Positions 1-9,825 of a DNA stretch of 64,000 bases are shown one piece after another (position 1 is the first letter of the stretch; each line of letters starts with the position of its first letter). The translations under genes were made by a program, and so were the position numbers. The stretch comes from Heterohyrax brucei (Eukaryota > Chordata > Mammalia > Hyracoidea > Procaviidae): NCBI GenBank assembly GCA_028571685.1, contig CM053156.1, positions 81,347,049 to 81,411,048 on the forward strand, written 5' to 3'. A model generated the notes under the pieces. That model did no database searches. It saw nothing but the letters and a program-made list of their open reading frames with translations, and was not told the DNA's origin.

Positions 1-120
1 TAGATTTTTTAAAAAAGTAATCATAATAAAGCTGATACATGTGTCTAGTAAGAATCAAGCTTCAATGAATGCTATCAAGAGGGAAAAAGCAATATGCTGA
101 ATTTATGGGAGCTGAAAGAG

Positions 121-172
121 GGATGGATGGAAAGGCAGGTAGGGAGGTAGACAGGTAGGTGGGTAGAGATGG
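121..172. repeat. Tetranucleotide-like simple repeat
   Basis: Imperfect GGAT/GGTA-type repeats (GGATGGATGG, then AGGTAGGGAGGTAG). Unique sequence surrounds it on both sides. Confidence 0.8.
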
Positions 173-380
173 TTGTTGTAAATGTGTGAACACTTTCTAG
201 AAGGATATGCAAGAGACCACCTACAGTCATTGTTTGGGGATTGCAGTTGCAAGGAGTGGAGCGGTGGGATGTTTTGTGGTTTGGTTTTTGCTTTGCCCTT
301 TACACCTTTCTGTAGCGTGCACTTTTTCTTTGACAAAGTCCTCTTAGTCCTTTTTAGTTTTAAATAGTACTTCAGCTCAT

Positions 381-382
<2 letters not shown>
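173..382. other. Unique non-coding sequence
   Basis: No repeat family, RNA gene or convincing exon is visible here. Confidence 0.5.

Positions 383-411
<29 letters not shown>
383..411. repeat. (CA)n microsatellite
   Basis: Uninterrupted CA dinucleotides, about 14 units. The array is long enough to be polymorphic. Confidence 0.95.
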
Positions 412-413
<2 letters not shown>

Positions 414-867
414 GAAAGACAAAGACAGGTTCATGGGGATGGGGCCCTGACCACACAGTCAACAAGAATTCAGAAGAGAGGAAAGACATCTTGGGGTGCA
501 GGAGCTATCAGGGGTGGCTTCAGAAGGGTGGCAACCACAACAGGGACTAGAGCAAGAACAAAGCATCCGGGCTGCAAAGTTGTGCTCCTGCCACCGCAGA
601 GGTGAACACGCTCCCAAGGGGTAAAGAAGTAGATGGAGAATAAGAGAACAGTGAAGACTTTGGCTGTTGCTTAAATCTACGAATAATAAAATCAAGTAGA
701 AAAAGAAGCAAGTAGTAGATTTTTGCCTAGATCTTCAAACCTCAAGAGAAACTGTCACAAGGCCACTAGCATTTGGGAATTGAGGACTTAAACCATTTTC
801 AAAAGCAGCCTCTCCAAGACAGTCGCAGGCACTGGCAGGGTTGATTTTCAAGTTCACTATTCTGCTT
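412..867. other. Unique non-coding sequence
   Basis: I see nothing recognisable. Short open frames on both strands have no family features. Confidence 0.5.
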
Positions 868-960
868 GGTGTGTGGGCAGTGGTCTTGGTACTCCACCCG
901 CCTTAGCTGTGAAATGGGGGTGATGACTTACCTCTGTGGATTGCCATGAAGCTCAGACTT
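868..960 (+). mobile_element. MIR SINE fragment
   Basis: The core-like run 'GCTGTGAAATGGGGGTGATG' resembles the MIR segment CTGTAAAATGGGGATAATA. It is old and divergent. Confidence 0.5.
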
Positions 961-1777
961 AGCTGAACCCTCAGCGATGAGCTGTCGTGATGCAACGTCT
1001 TTGGCATATCCTTGGACTTCTCATCCTTTGGGCCTTACCTCTGCCAAGTGAATTCCAATCTTGGGAAACTTGAAATGGAATTGGGAGTCGGTGAAGTCCA
1101 GAAAATAGCATTTTTTTAGGAGGGATATTCAGGCAAACCCAGAGTGACGTGGAAGCTTCTAATTGGGTACCAGACAAAGACAAGGTAGTGGTGGGAAGGT
1201 GGGGGCAGGTGGAAGGAGAAAGTGGGGCCACGGTCGGAGGAACTCAAAGCTGAGTAGGAAATAGCGTAGTATCCGCTTCGAAGGACCTGGGGGGAAAGCC
1301 TTCTTTTGTGTCTTGCTGTTTCTTCGTTTAACAAATATCTTTTTCTCTACATTCTGTTGACCTTCAGAATGAAGCCTGGTAATAGCATGTAGATGACTGT
1401 TGGCTATGGGATGGCACCCTGGGCTTTTTCTGCTGCTGCTGTGGCAGCTTTTCTGTGAGGCTCTACTGTTGTGCCCCCTGTGAACTAACAGCAGTCTCTT
1501 TCTGTCGGCATGTGTGGCCTCCCTTACAGAATGTTGTCTCATGCATGATCTTGGCTGATTCCTTGCAAAGGAAGCCAGGTCACCTTCCCCGAGGAGAAAC
1601 TCAGGCTGTGGGCGGGCGAGGTGAGCAGTGGCCGCCCCACACCAGGCGGGGCATCAGGAAGTAGGGCCAGAATGAGACATTCTGAGGACTCTTCTGATTC
1701 CTTGAATTCAGATCTCTGGTTTCCTGACCTTGGACTTGATCAAAGAGTGTTCTTCAGATTGAGCTTCCCTCACCTTG
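961..1777. other. Unique non-coding sequence
   Basis: No recognised repeat. It includes a C/G-mixed stretch around 1590-1640 with a few CpGs, too short to call a CpG island. Confidence 0.5.
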
Positions 1778-1918
1778 AAGTGCATTCATTCAACTGGCTT
1801 TTACTGAGCATGTCTTCTGTGCCAGCTGCACGTCTGGTTGACGGGAGTTCTGCAGTGAACAGGACAGACGTCCCTTCTTGGGAAAAGTTGTGGTCTAGCA
1901 TAGGACACTTAGAATAAA
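1778..1918 (-). mobile_element. LINE2 (L2) 3'-end fragment, antisense
   Basis: 'CATTCATTCAACTGGCTTTTACTGAGC', read in pieces, follows the antisense L2 3' end. It continues with 'TCTGCAGTGAACAGGACAGAC', a common L2 signature (GCAGTGAACAAAACAGAC). Confidence 0.55.
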
Positions 1919-2174
1919 ACTATTTTTTTAAAAAATTGAAAAATAAGACAAGACCAGACAATCACAAGTGCTATGAAACACACAAACATGCAGAGTTAAC
2001 TGAGATTCTTGACATTTGACAGAGAAACTTAGGAATCATGGTGGCCCCATGGTCATTGCTTGGCTGCTAACTGAAAAATCAGTGTTTTCAACCTGCCAGT
2101 TACTCTGTGGCAGAAAGATGCGACACCCTGCTCTTGTAACAATTGTTACGGGCTTTTTTATTAGAACGAGGGAA

Positions 2175-2345
2175 AGGAACCCTCATGGTAAACCAGTTAA
2201 TCACCAGAAGATCAACACTTCAGACCCATCCAGTGGCTTGGCAGTGGAAGTACCTTGGTGATCTGCTTCTGTAAAGATGGAAGCCGAGAAAATCACACGG
2301 GACAGTTGTACTCTGTCACATGTGGTCACTGGGAGTTTGAGTCTT
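2175..2345 (+). mobile_element. AfroSINE type B, degenerate
   Basis: It starts with 'GGAACCCTCATGGTAAACC' and holds 'GGTGATCTGCTTCTGTAAAG' followed by 'GTACTCTGTCACATGTGGTC'. The head is decayed and there is no A-rich tail. Confidence 0.65.
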
Positions 2346-3002
2346 CTTGATGTTACACAAGAGCTACATGTAGAGTTCAAGTCCCCCCTTGGTCCTTCAC
2401 TGTCAGGCTATTGGACAACAGATGAATGAGTTCTTCTGTGACTTACTGCTGCTTTTCATTTATGGGGTCATCGTCTTCCCACCGGGCTTCTCTTTCTCCA
2501 CCTCTCCCCCTACTGATCTCCCATTCTCTTTCCCTTCTTCTTTCTCCTTTTTTCTTCCTATTTTTAGCTTCTCCCTCAAAAGGTCTCAAGGTAACACCTC
2601 TTTGACGGACAGTTCCGTGACCTCACCCATGAGAGTCCTTGGACTTAAGTAGCAGGTGTCAGAGGGAAAGATGGAGAAACCTTGTGGAAGGAGGTGGCTA
2701 TGGGACTCCACTCAGCCCATTCCCCAGCTCCAGCTGCCAGCAGGCAGGTTCATCAAAGCCTGTTAATTGGGGGTTGCTAGGAAGCAGTGTTACAATGAAA
2801 AACCAAGTGAGATTCTAAGAACCTCGCTTCCAACTCCATGCATCTTTCATGTGGTGTCATTACTGCTATGGCCAGCCACGTCCCGTACAAAAGTCCCTAA
2901 TTATTTCACAAGGCTTAAATCGATGGGGACAGAAGACTCACAATTTAATCAATGTTGTTTTCTCAACATTGTGTGGTCTCCTAGGAATGTGTTTCTAGAC
3001 TA
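2346..3002. other. Unique non-coding sequence with a pyrimidine-rich part
   Basis: 2480-2580 is C/T-rich (CCACCTCTCCCCCTACTG and runs of TTTCTCC). No gene or repeat family is recognised in the rest. Confidence 0.5.
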
Positions 3003-3212
3003 AGGTCCCTGGTGGCCCGTGTGGTTTGCGCTGGATTACTAACCTAAAGGTTGTTGGTTCAGACCCATCCAGTGATACTGACGAAGAATGTTCTGGTGAT
3101 CTGCTTCCATGACAGTTACAGCCCCCAACACCCTGGGGAGCACTTCTACTCTGTAACGGGGGGTCACCATGAGCCAGCATTGTCTCAAGGGTAGTGGGTT
3201 TGAATTCTCAAT
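3003..3212 (+). mobile_element. AfroSINE type B
   Basis: The head is 'GTCCCTGGTGGCCCGTGTGG', the B-box side reads 'GTTGGTTCAGACCCATCCAG', and the middle is 'GGTGATCTGCTTCCATGA'. The tail decays into 'GTAGTGGGTTTGAATT'. Confidence 0.8.
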
Positions 3213-3367
3213 TTTTACTTATTTCTTGATGCCTTTTGGTAGGCTAAACCACCTTACAAGGGGAGAAAAAGATACCCGTAACAGCAATAAGCAAAATCTT
3301 TGTTGTTAACACAGCATGCTTTCAGATTCTGAAACAGATGATGACTGCCAGGGTTTACTTGAAGATG

Positions 3368-3542
3368 AAGAAGAACCCAAACCCAAACCCATGCTGTCGA
3401 GTCAATTCTGATAATCAATTCCCTGCTATGGGACAGAGTAGAACTGCTCCATACAGTTTCCAAGGAGCACCTGGTGGATTCAAACTGCTGACCTGTTTAC
3501 TTACCAACCTTAGTCCTTAACCACTATACCACCAGAGTTTCC
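3368..3542 (-). mobile_element. AfroSINE type A, antisense
   Basis: The antisense tail 'AACCCAAACCCAAACCC' starts it, then 'GGACAGAGTAGAACTGCTCC' and 'CCAAGGAGCACCTGGTGGAT'. It ends in the antisense head 'ACCACTATACCACCAGAGTT'. Essentially full length. Confidence 0.9.
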
Positions 3543-3549
3543 AAATTCA

Positions 3550-3710
3550 AAACCAGACCCACTGCCATCAAGTCTATTCCGACACACAGCAATCCTATAA
3601 GACAGAGTAGAACTGCCCTATAGTGTTTCTAAGTCATGGCTGGTGGATTCAAACTGATGACCTGTTGGTTACTAACTGTACTTTTTAACCTCTATGCCAC
3701 CAGACTTTCC
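3550..3710 (-). mobile_element. AfroSINE type A, antisense, tandem neighbour
   Basis: A second antisense copy begins only about 8 bp after the previous one ('AAACCAGACCCACTGCCATC') and ends at 'TATGCCACCAGACTTTCC'. The two copies differ enough to be independent insertions, probably of one SINE into the A-rich tail zone of the other. Confidence 0.88.
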
Positions 3711-3849
3711 AGGCAATATAAAACTCTGGCTAAGGATTTAGCACATCTCACATTTTAACGTTGCACATCTCCTTAATCACCTGCGTCTCGTTAAAATGCT
3801 GGCTCTGATCCAGCTAGTCTGGGGTGGGGCCTGATTGTGCGTTGCCAAG

Positions 3850-4034
3850 GAGTCCCTGGGTGGAGCAAACAGCTACATGCTGCACTGGTGACTGAAACGT
3901 TGGCACTTCAAGCCCGTCCAAAGCCTCCTCCAAACAAAGGCCAGGAGATCTACTAGCTGAAGATCCAAGGTCATAGCCATGGAGGCCTGTGGAAGGTCAG
4001 AATCAACTCGGCAGCGACTGGTTTGGTGTGTCGT
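3850..4034 (+). mobile_element. AfroSINE type B, sense, diverged
   Basis: The head is 'AGTCCCTGGGTGGAGCAAAC' and the tail 'AGAATCAACTCGGCAGCGAC', followed by a T-rich run. The middle is badly diverged. Confidence 0.75.
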
Positions 4035-4394
4035 TTGTTTTGTTTCAGGTTTTCCTATGGTGGTCTTTGGGTCACCCTTAGAAAGAAGGGAAGCTTTCAT
4101 CGTGGGACTTAATCTCAGCGTGTTCCTCAGTTGCATTATGACATACATGGTCCCTAATCCCTTTTGTCTTCCTTCCTTCCTCCATAAACAGACATGACAA
4201 ATGATATTTTATAATTGTGTTGAGATATACATTGAAGCATCCTCTTCCATCTCAAAGTTGTTTTAGTTTTCTCTGATTTTAAAAGAAATTAAGACATTTC
4301 CACAGGCCCAGAAGCATACAGCGTTTCGCCAGGCCTTGAGCCTCTGGTGCCTGGTGGTACCCAGTGAGCCCTCTGTCCCATGTCGATCTTGGGC
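4035..4394. other. Unique non-coding sequence
   Basis: Nothing recognisable beyond A/T-rich sequence around 4200-4280. Confidence 0.5.
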
Positions 4395-4500
4395 TGAAAC
4401 TCTCTGAGCTTCTGTCTCCTCATCTGTACAGTAGGGCTGATGGCGGCTGCCTCGCGGTTTGATGCTTTTACACAAGGCCTGGCACATCCCCTAATAAGCC
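4395..4500 (+). mobile_element. MIR SINE fragment
   Basis: 'CTGTCTCCTCATCTGTACAG' is the MIR core (CCTCATCTGTAAAA). 'AAGGCCTGGCACATCCCCTA' matches the MIR 3' part (GCCTGGCACATAGTA). Confidence 0.65.
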
Positions 4501-6189
4501 TCCTGGAAATGTTAGCTTTTGTTGTTGAAAGTTGACTGACTCGTGATAACTGTCATCCTCTCACTGCCTATTGAAAGTCAGATTCCACACATATTACTGC
4601 TCTTGCCTTAAATCTTTGCTTGATGTGTCCTACCGGTTACATGACCTGGATAATTTCCATAAATTAACCTCTTTTACCTTCCATTTCTCTGCTACCCTGC
4701 TGTTCCCCTTCGAGAGGGGCCCTATCATCTGTAAGTCATCTCCTGGATGAAGCCGACAGGGACGTCGTACTAACTTCTGCGGTGACACTTGGAGCTTCTC
4801 TCCAAAGCTCAGGCATTCATTTGCAGCTTGCTGGCTAGACTCGGCGTTTCTAGAGGAAGGCGTTAGGGCCCCTGATGGATCTTGAATTAGCAGTCTATTT
4901 CTCTGACTGTCACCTGGAGTAACAGAAGGCAGTGAGGCTAACAGCGAGAAGACATAGCTCTCCCTGTTTCAAGTTCTTTTGTTTCTCTTCTCACTTGTTT
5001 CTACATTTCTTCTCCCATCATAAGCCATGTGCCATAGATTTAGCGGTAGATTTTTTTTAGGGAGGATGAGAGAAGCAGGGAAAGAATCCTGGCATATTAA
5101 ATATACCCATAAATTGCAAATTGCATCCCTCTTTCACGGGAAAAGTCAAATACGGTGGTTTCAGAGTGAAGGAAATGTAGTCATATTTTATGTGGTTTAA
5201 TGAAATCCCATCATCCCATTAAGGATGTAATCATTGTTGGGTCATCAGCCTAACTCTTTAAGAAGCTATGGCAAAATGACAACTGATTCCCCTTTGTAAT
5301 AGTTTTGATACTTCCAAATAGTCATAGCATCTGGATACCAAAAGATCGAGGCAAAATTTGCTGCAATTTTGGATTTTCTAGGTATACTCATTTATTTATT
5401 TATTTATTTGCCTCCAACAGCAATCCCTATCACATGGGTTCTTTAGGGAGCAGTCAGTTAAGATGATGGGTTTCGTAGGTACTTTGTATAGGAATGCTAA
5501 GTGTGCCTGCACCAAAGACATAAGTTCTGTTTTTAATGTGATTTTTTTAAAAAATGAGCCCTACCCATCAACCTGGCTGTTTTCTGCTGGGTTTATCTTC
5601 CTCACAGTCCCAAATTTTTCTCTTTGCCATGTTTTCTGATCTCAGTGACTTTATTAGTGGAAACGCTGATGCTTTTTTATGACCAGAGGAAAGGCTGGCA
5701 TCCTTCCTCAAAAGTGATTTCCTTTTGAGCCTCTTTTTCTCATCTGTTGCTCCCAGTATTTCTTCCGAATTATGTGTGTCACTTCCAGGCTGTCTGTGTT
5801 CCCAGCCTCAATTAGAAAAGGGGACCTGGGTGTCCGACTCACAAAAGCTCTCCCTGAGAAGTGTGGAAATACTTAGAAAATGTTGCCAGGCTTTACTTCT
5901 GTTCCTTACGCCGTAATCAAGTATGTTGTGTCAATAAATTTTGAATCAGAGAAGCACAGGAGCAGTTTTGCAGGTTTGTCTGAAGCTTCATGTGCAGCAA
6001 GTTGTCATTTAGAGCCCCAGGGGGCAGGCTAACGACAGACAAGGGTCGTGGACAAGGTTCACCTGAGTGGGTTTTTGCTGCGACATCTCAGAACAGGTGA
6101 ACTGCCTGTTGCTAATAGGCATCTCTACTCGGGGCTGTTACTTCTCATCCCCTCCCTGGTTCTTATGTGACCCATTACCATTGTATGAA
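4501..6189. other. Unique non-coding sequence, about 1.7 kb
   Basis: No SINE, LINE or LTR recognised, apart from a short (ATTT)n array at 5390-5410. Open frames are short and anonymous. Confidence 0.5.
5390..5410. repeat. (ATTT)n microsatellite
   Basis: About five ATTT units. Confidence 0.9.
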
Positions 6190-6380
6190 GGAACCCTGGT
6201 GGCGCAATGGTTAAAACACTCCCCGCTCGTCAGCTGAAAGATTGGTGGTTTGAACCCGCTCAGCGCCTCTGGTGATCCGCTTCCGTAAAGAGGACAGCCT
6301 CGCAAACCCAACGGGGCCAGTTCTGCTCTGTCATATGGGGTGGTTAGGGGTGGAAACTGACCCCGCAGCACACAGCACCA
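6190..6380 (+). mobile_element. AfroSINE type B
   Basis: A well-kept head (GAACCCTGGTGGCGCAATGG) and middle (GGTGATCCGCTTCCGTAAAG). The 3' end has decayed to 'GGAAACTGACCCCGCAGC' and is followed by an AAAC-rich run. Confidence 0.88.
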
Positions 6381-6401
6381 TGTGTATAAAAACAAACAAA
6401 C

Positions 6402-6533
6402 AAAAAACTTGCTGCTATCGAGTTGATTCCGACTCATGGTGACCCTATAGGACAGAGTAGACTTGCCCCACAGAGTTTCCAAGGAGTGCCTGGTGATTTT
6501 GAACTGCTTACCACTATACCACCAGGGTTTCCA
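6402..6533 (-). mobile_element. AfroSINE type A, antisense, internally deleted
   Basis: It abuts the previous sense copy tail to tail. It reads cleanly from 'TGCTGCTATCGAGTTGATTC' to 'ACCACTATACCACCAGGGTT'. About 25 bp covering the usual CCGACCTTTTGGTTAGCAGC part is missing after 'TTTTGAACTGC'. Confidence 0.88.
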
Positions 6534-6535
6534 AC

Positions 6536-6634
6536 CTATGTGTGTGTATGTACATATGTACACATGCATATGGATACACACACACATATACATATAAACA
6601 CACGTACACCTATATATTTGTATATGCATGTTTA
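6536..6634. repeat. Alternating purine-pyrimidine (TG/CA/AT) repeat
   Basis: Mixed TG, CA and TA dinucleotides, including the perfect 14-bp palindrome TGTACATATGTACA at 6549-6562. Confidence 0.85.
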
Positions 6635-7069
6635 TAACTGTAAGTCAGAATTGACTGACTGGCCATCACAGCCCCCACAGTGGCAGTCCCATTGTACAAG
6701 CTTCCTTCCTTGTTAAACAGATCTCCTTAACGGCATGGCTTCCCGTATGTCTATAGAGCCTTTGGCACTTACATATGTGTAACTTATAAATATTAAGTTC
6801 AAACCAAATCATACTGGGGGCTAGAGAAGATAAATGCCAGTTTTTTTTTTTTTATCGTCAAGGTAACGATAACAGATTCACTAGAATTTACATAGCACCA
6901 AAGTCGATTTACATGCTTATTTACTCTGTTGTTCTCTTTTAAAAAAAGTGGAGTTACCGTAGCAACTGTAATATCACATGATGTTCAGACTCACTGTAAT
7001 AAAAGCACCTTCTGAAAGGAAAATATGCCTTTCACCAGATGCACCTTCTAGATGCATGAACTGTTACGT
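6635..7069. other. Unique non-coding sequence
   Basis: A possible SINE tail remnant (AGTCAGAATTGACTGACTGG at about 6643) and a poly-T run at 6841-6853. Nothing else recognised. Confidence 0.45.
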
Positions 7070-7200
7070 GCAGAATTTTGATCCGCTTTGGCAATGATTG
7101 GGCGAGGTTCATGCAACATGGAGTACTTTTCCCATTAATTACTTCAGTGGCTTCAGAGATGCTAAAATAAAAGACAGAGATGGAGAGAGGGAGGGAGAGC
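7070..7200 (-). repeat. Unclassified dispersed unit, copy 1
   Basis: About 130 bp from 'TTTTGATCCGCTTTGGCAAT' to 'GACAGAGATGGAGAGAGGGA'. It recurs with about 87% identity by eye at 7993-8120. On the reverse strand it starts with a pyrimidine tract ending in TTTTATTTTAG, which resembles a 3' splice site, and then stays open. I do not recognise the family. Amino-acid changes between copies are about as frequent as expected without selection, so it is probably not a conserved exon. Confidence 0.75.
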
Positions 7201-7659
7201 ATTGGACCCTCTTCTCTGCCTGTTGACAGATTCAGATGCCGCATCTTGCTAGCACATCGGCAGAGAGAACAAGTTACGCAGTTCCATCTTTCATTGCATT
7301 TTTGCATTTGGGTCAAGTTGATTACTTCATTCAAAACTTTATTCTAATTTTAAGAATGATGGCATTTTCCCTGAAGGGGTGGCTTCTTTTGTCTAAGGCA
7401 GATAACTTGAGAGAACTACCCCAAAGTAGAAGAAACCAACAAGAAATTGATAAGGCTTATTCACAGTTAGCTAAGTTGGGTTTCATTCAGATTTCAAAAG
7501 CTAATGTGCTTAAGTATATGGTGAAATACAGCTTCTTGCAAGGACCACACCAGGGTGCCTGTTACTGACTTGGATTGTGTTTTGCCCACTGAGGATAAAT
7601 AAAGCCCCAAGAAGCTCTGTGTGTTCTAAAGACCGACACAGGACGGATGACAGTCTTGT
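7201..7659. other. Unique non-coding sequence
   Basis: No known repeat. It contains a 110-codon open frame (7236-7568, + strand) with no recognisable motif, which partly spans A/T-rich sequence. Confidence 0.45.
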
Positions 7660-8405
7660 TGTTTGGTGACATCAGGTCAGTTCTGGCTCACAGCGACCTT
7701 ATGTACAACCACATAAAACACTGCCTAGTCCTGCACCATGCCCACAGTCCTTGTTACGGCTGAGCTCATTGGTGCAGCCACTGTGTCAGGCCAACTTGTT
7801 GAGGGTCTTCCTCTTTTTTACTGACCCTCTACTTAACCAAGCTCATTGTCTTGCTCCAGAGACTGTTCTTTCCTGATAACATGTCTAAGGGATGTAAGAT
7901 GTAGTCTCGCCATCCTTGCTTCCCAGGAGCATTCTGGTTGCACTTCTACTGAGACAAATCTGTTCGTTCTCCAGGCAGTCCCAGGTCTACTTAGCATTTT
8001 GATCCATTTCGGCAATAATTGGGTGAGGTTTATGCAGCCTGGAGTACTTTCCCCATTAATCATTTCACTGTCTTCAGAGATGCTCAAATAAAAGACAGAG
8101 ATGGAGGGATGGAGGGAGAGAAACCATTTGAAGTTGGCAATTCCTTTTCTGTCTCTCTTATTCACTGTCCAGCTTTATACACGTGATGTGATTGAAAATA
8201 CCATGGTTTGGGTCAGTGGTACCTCAGTCTTTAAGGTAACATCTCATCTCTGCATTTCAACACTTCAAACAGGTCCTTTGCAGCAGATTTGTCCAAAGCA
8301 ATGCATCTTCTGATTTCTCGACTGGTGCTTCTGTGGGTGTTGATTGTGGGTTCAACTGAAATGAAATCCTTGACAATCTCCATCTTTTCTCCATTTCTCC
8401 TTCCC
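7660..8405 (-). mobile_element. RTE-type LINE, 3' part, antisense
   Basis: The reverse strand carries the end of an RTE reverse-transcriptase ORF and the RTE 3' end. Landmarks on the + strand are 'CCTGATAACATGTCTAAGGG', 'TTCACTGTCCAGCTTTATAC' and 'TCCTTGACAATCTCCATCTT'. Several stops and frameshifts make it dead. It is 5' truncated, as usual for LINEs, and is interrupted at 7993-8120 by an unclassified unit. Confidence 0.9.
7993..8120 (-). repeat. Unclassified dispersed unit, copy 2, inside RTE
   Basis: It is close to the 7070-7200 unit (shared 'CTTCAGAGATGCT', 'AATAAAAGACAGAGATGGAG'). RTE sequence resumes on both sides ('GGCAGTCCCAGGTCTACT' before, 'ACCATTTGAAGTTGGC' after), so this is an insertion or replacement within the RTE. 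Confidence 0.8.
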
Positions 8406-8711
8406 TCTCCACCCTGCCAAGGCATGCCTGGTTAGGAGCAACGAGTTGCCTTGCTGAGCCAAAAATGTGTTTTCTAGGAATCAGGGCTCTGAATGTGGAG
8501 AACACATTAATCAGATCCCACCGCCTCCTAGGCAAACCCCAACAGGTCTGCTCACTGCACTGAGCTAAGTCCCAGCTGCTTCTTGGGCTGCTTACCTGCA
8601 GGAGCTGAACCCTGACTACCTCCGCTACTGTGTTTTCTGTGACTGTCCCCTCTACTTCTTAACTGTCACTCCCTCTCGTGAGCAGCCTGCCTGAAGAACC
8701 TCTTTGCCTAC
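8406..8711. other. Unique non-coding sequence
   Basis: Nothing recognised. Confidence 0.5.
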
Positions 8712-8802
8712 TGTCATTGCTGGCGTGCCTCCACACCACTTCCAACTCATAATGACCCCCCCTCACACGGGAGAACTGCCCCGTGGAGTTACCTAGGCTG
8801 CC
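8712..8802 (-). mobile_element. AfroSINE or RTE 3'-end fragment, antisense
   Basis: 'CTTCCAACTCATAATGACCC' followed by 'GAGAACTGCCCCGTGGAGTT' matches the antisense SINE tail and middle. The head is absent. Confidence 0.65.
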
Positions 8803-8808
8803 GTCTCC

Positions 8809-8962
8809 CCTGGTGGTGTAGTGGTTAAGTGCATACAGCTGCTAAGGAAAAGGTCAGCAGTTCAAACCTACCAGGCACTCCTTGGAAACTCTGTGGGGCA
8901 GTTCTGCTCTGTCCTACTGGGTTACTATGAGTCAGAATAGGCTTAACAGCAGTGGGTTTTTC
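8809..8962 (+). mobile_element. AfroSINE type A
   Basis: Complete: head 'CCCTGGTGGTGTAGTGGTTA', middle 'CACTCCTTGGAAACTCTGTG', tail 'GTTACTATGAGTCAGAATAG' then GTGGGTTTTT. Confidence 0.93.
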
Positions 8963-8976
8963 ATTTTAACCTCTAT

Positions 8977-9160
8977 GGAGTCCTGGTGGTGCAGTAGTTA
9001 ATCGCTTAGCTCTTGACTGATGGGTCAGTGGTTCACACCCATCAGCTGCTCCATGATCTGCTTCTGCAAAGTTAATAACTTCAGAAACCCTCGAGGGGAG
9101 TTCTTCTCTGTCCTATAAGGTCACTATGTGTTGGAATGGACTCAGTGGCAATGAGTTTTG
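8977..9160 (+). mobile_element. AfroSINE type B
   Basis: Head 'GAGTCCTGGTGGTGCAGTAG', middle 'CATGATCTGCTTCTGCAAAG', tail 'GTGTTGGAATGGACTCAGTG'. It lies in the same orientation as the preceding type A copy. Confidence 0.92.
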
Positions 9161-9167
9161 GTCTGTA

Positions 9168-9241
9168 CAGTAGCAGATCACCAGATCTTTTTCCTGTGGA
9201 GCTGCTGGTGGGTTTGAGCCATTAACCTTTCAGTTAGCAGC
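9168..9241 (-). mobile_element. AfroSINE type B, antisense, first half
   Basis: 'GAGCTGCTGGTGGGTTTGAG' then 'CAGTTAGCAG' is the antisense SINE up to the tRNA-like head. It is split here by an LTR and resumes at 9788. Confidence 0.85.
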
Positions 9242-9787
9242 TGTCTTGGTCACCTAGTGCTGCTATAACAGAAATCCTGCAAGTGGGTGGCTTTAACAAA
9301 GAGAAATTTATTCTCTCCTGGTCTACTAGGCTACAGGTACAAATTAAGGGCATCTGCTCCAGGGGAAGCCTTCCATTCTCTCTCAGCTCTGGAGGAAGGT
9401 CCTTGACATCAATCTTCCCCTGGACCAGGAGCTTCTCTGCACAGGAACCCGGGGTCCAAATGACACACTCTGCTTCCAGCATCACCTTCTTGATAGTATG
9501 AGACTTCCATTCTCTGCGTGCTTCCCTTTTCTTTTATCTCTTGAGAGATAAAAGCCAGTGCAGGCCGCATCCCGGGGAAACTCTCTTTATGTTGGATCAG
9601 GGAGGTGACTTGAGCAAGGGTGTGACATCCCACCCTAATCCTCTTTAATCATGGGCCAAAATTAGGATTGATAACCCATAGGAAAATCCCAAAATGAGGA
9701 CAACAGCACTGTACTGGAAATCATGGCCTGATCAAGTTGACACATATTAGGGGGTGGGGGGATGGAAACACAATTCAGTCCATGACA
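9242..9787 (-). mobile_element. MaLR-like solo LTR, antisense, inside a SINE
   Basis: It runs TG...CA. The reverse strand begins TGTCATGGACTGAATTGTGT and ends with sequence complementary to 'TGTCTTGGTCACCTAGTGCT', which is typical of ERVL-MaLR LTRs (MLT1/MST style). The flanking 5-mers GCAGC and GTGGC look like a decayed 5-bp target duplication. About 546 bp with no internal proviral sequence, so a solo LTR. Confidence 0.8.
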
Positions 9788-9825
9788 GTGGCCAAGCGCT
9801 TAATCACGGTGCCACCGGTGCTCCT
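9788..9825 (-). mobile_element. AfroSINE, antisense, second half
   Basis: 'CCAAGCGCTTAATCACGGTG' and 'CCACCGGTGCTCC' complete the head of the SINE broken at 9241. Confidence 0.85.

Noticed and set aside
6011-6030. Second CTCF-like motif (AGAGCCCCAGGGGGCAGGCT)
   Set aside because: The CCAGGGGGC core fits but the flanks do not; weak next to the 46569 site.
6138-6629. 163-codon open frame, reverse strand (longest in window)
   Set aside because: It reads across two AfroSINEs and a TG/CA repeat; the protein is repeat-derived.
7154-7204. 3' splice site (pyrimidine tract plus TTTTAG) on the reverse strand
   Set aside because: It belongs to the duplicated unit and no partner donor or conserved coding frame was found.
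8809-8890. tRNA gene suggested by A- and B-box-like sequence
   Set aside because: It is the head of an AfroSINE and does not fold as an intact tRNA. The same applies to the other copies.
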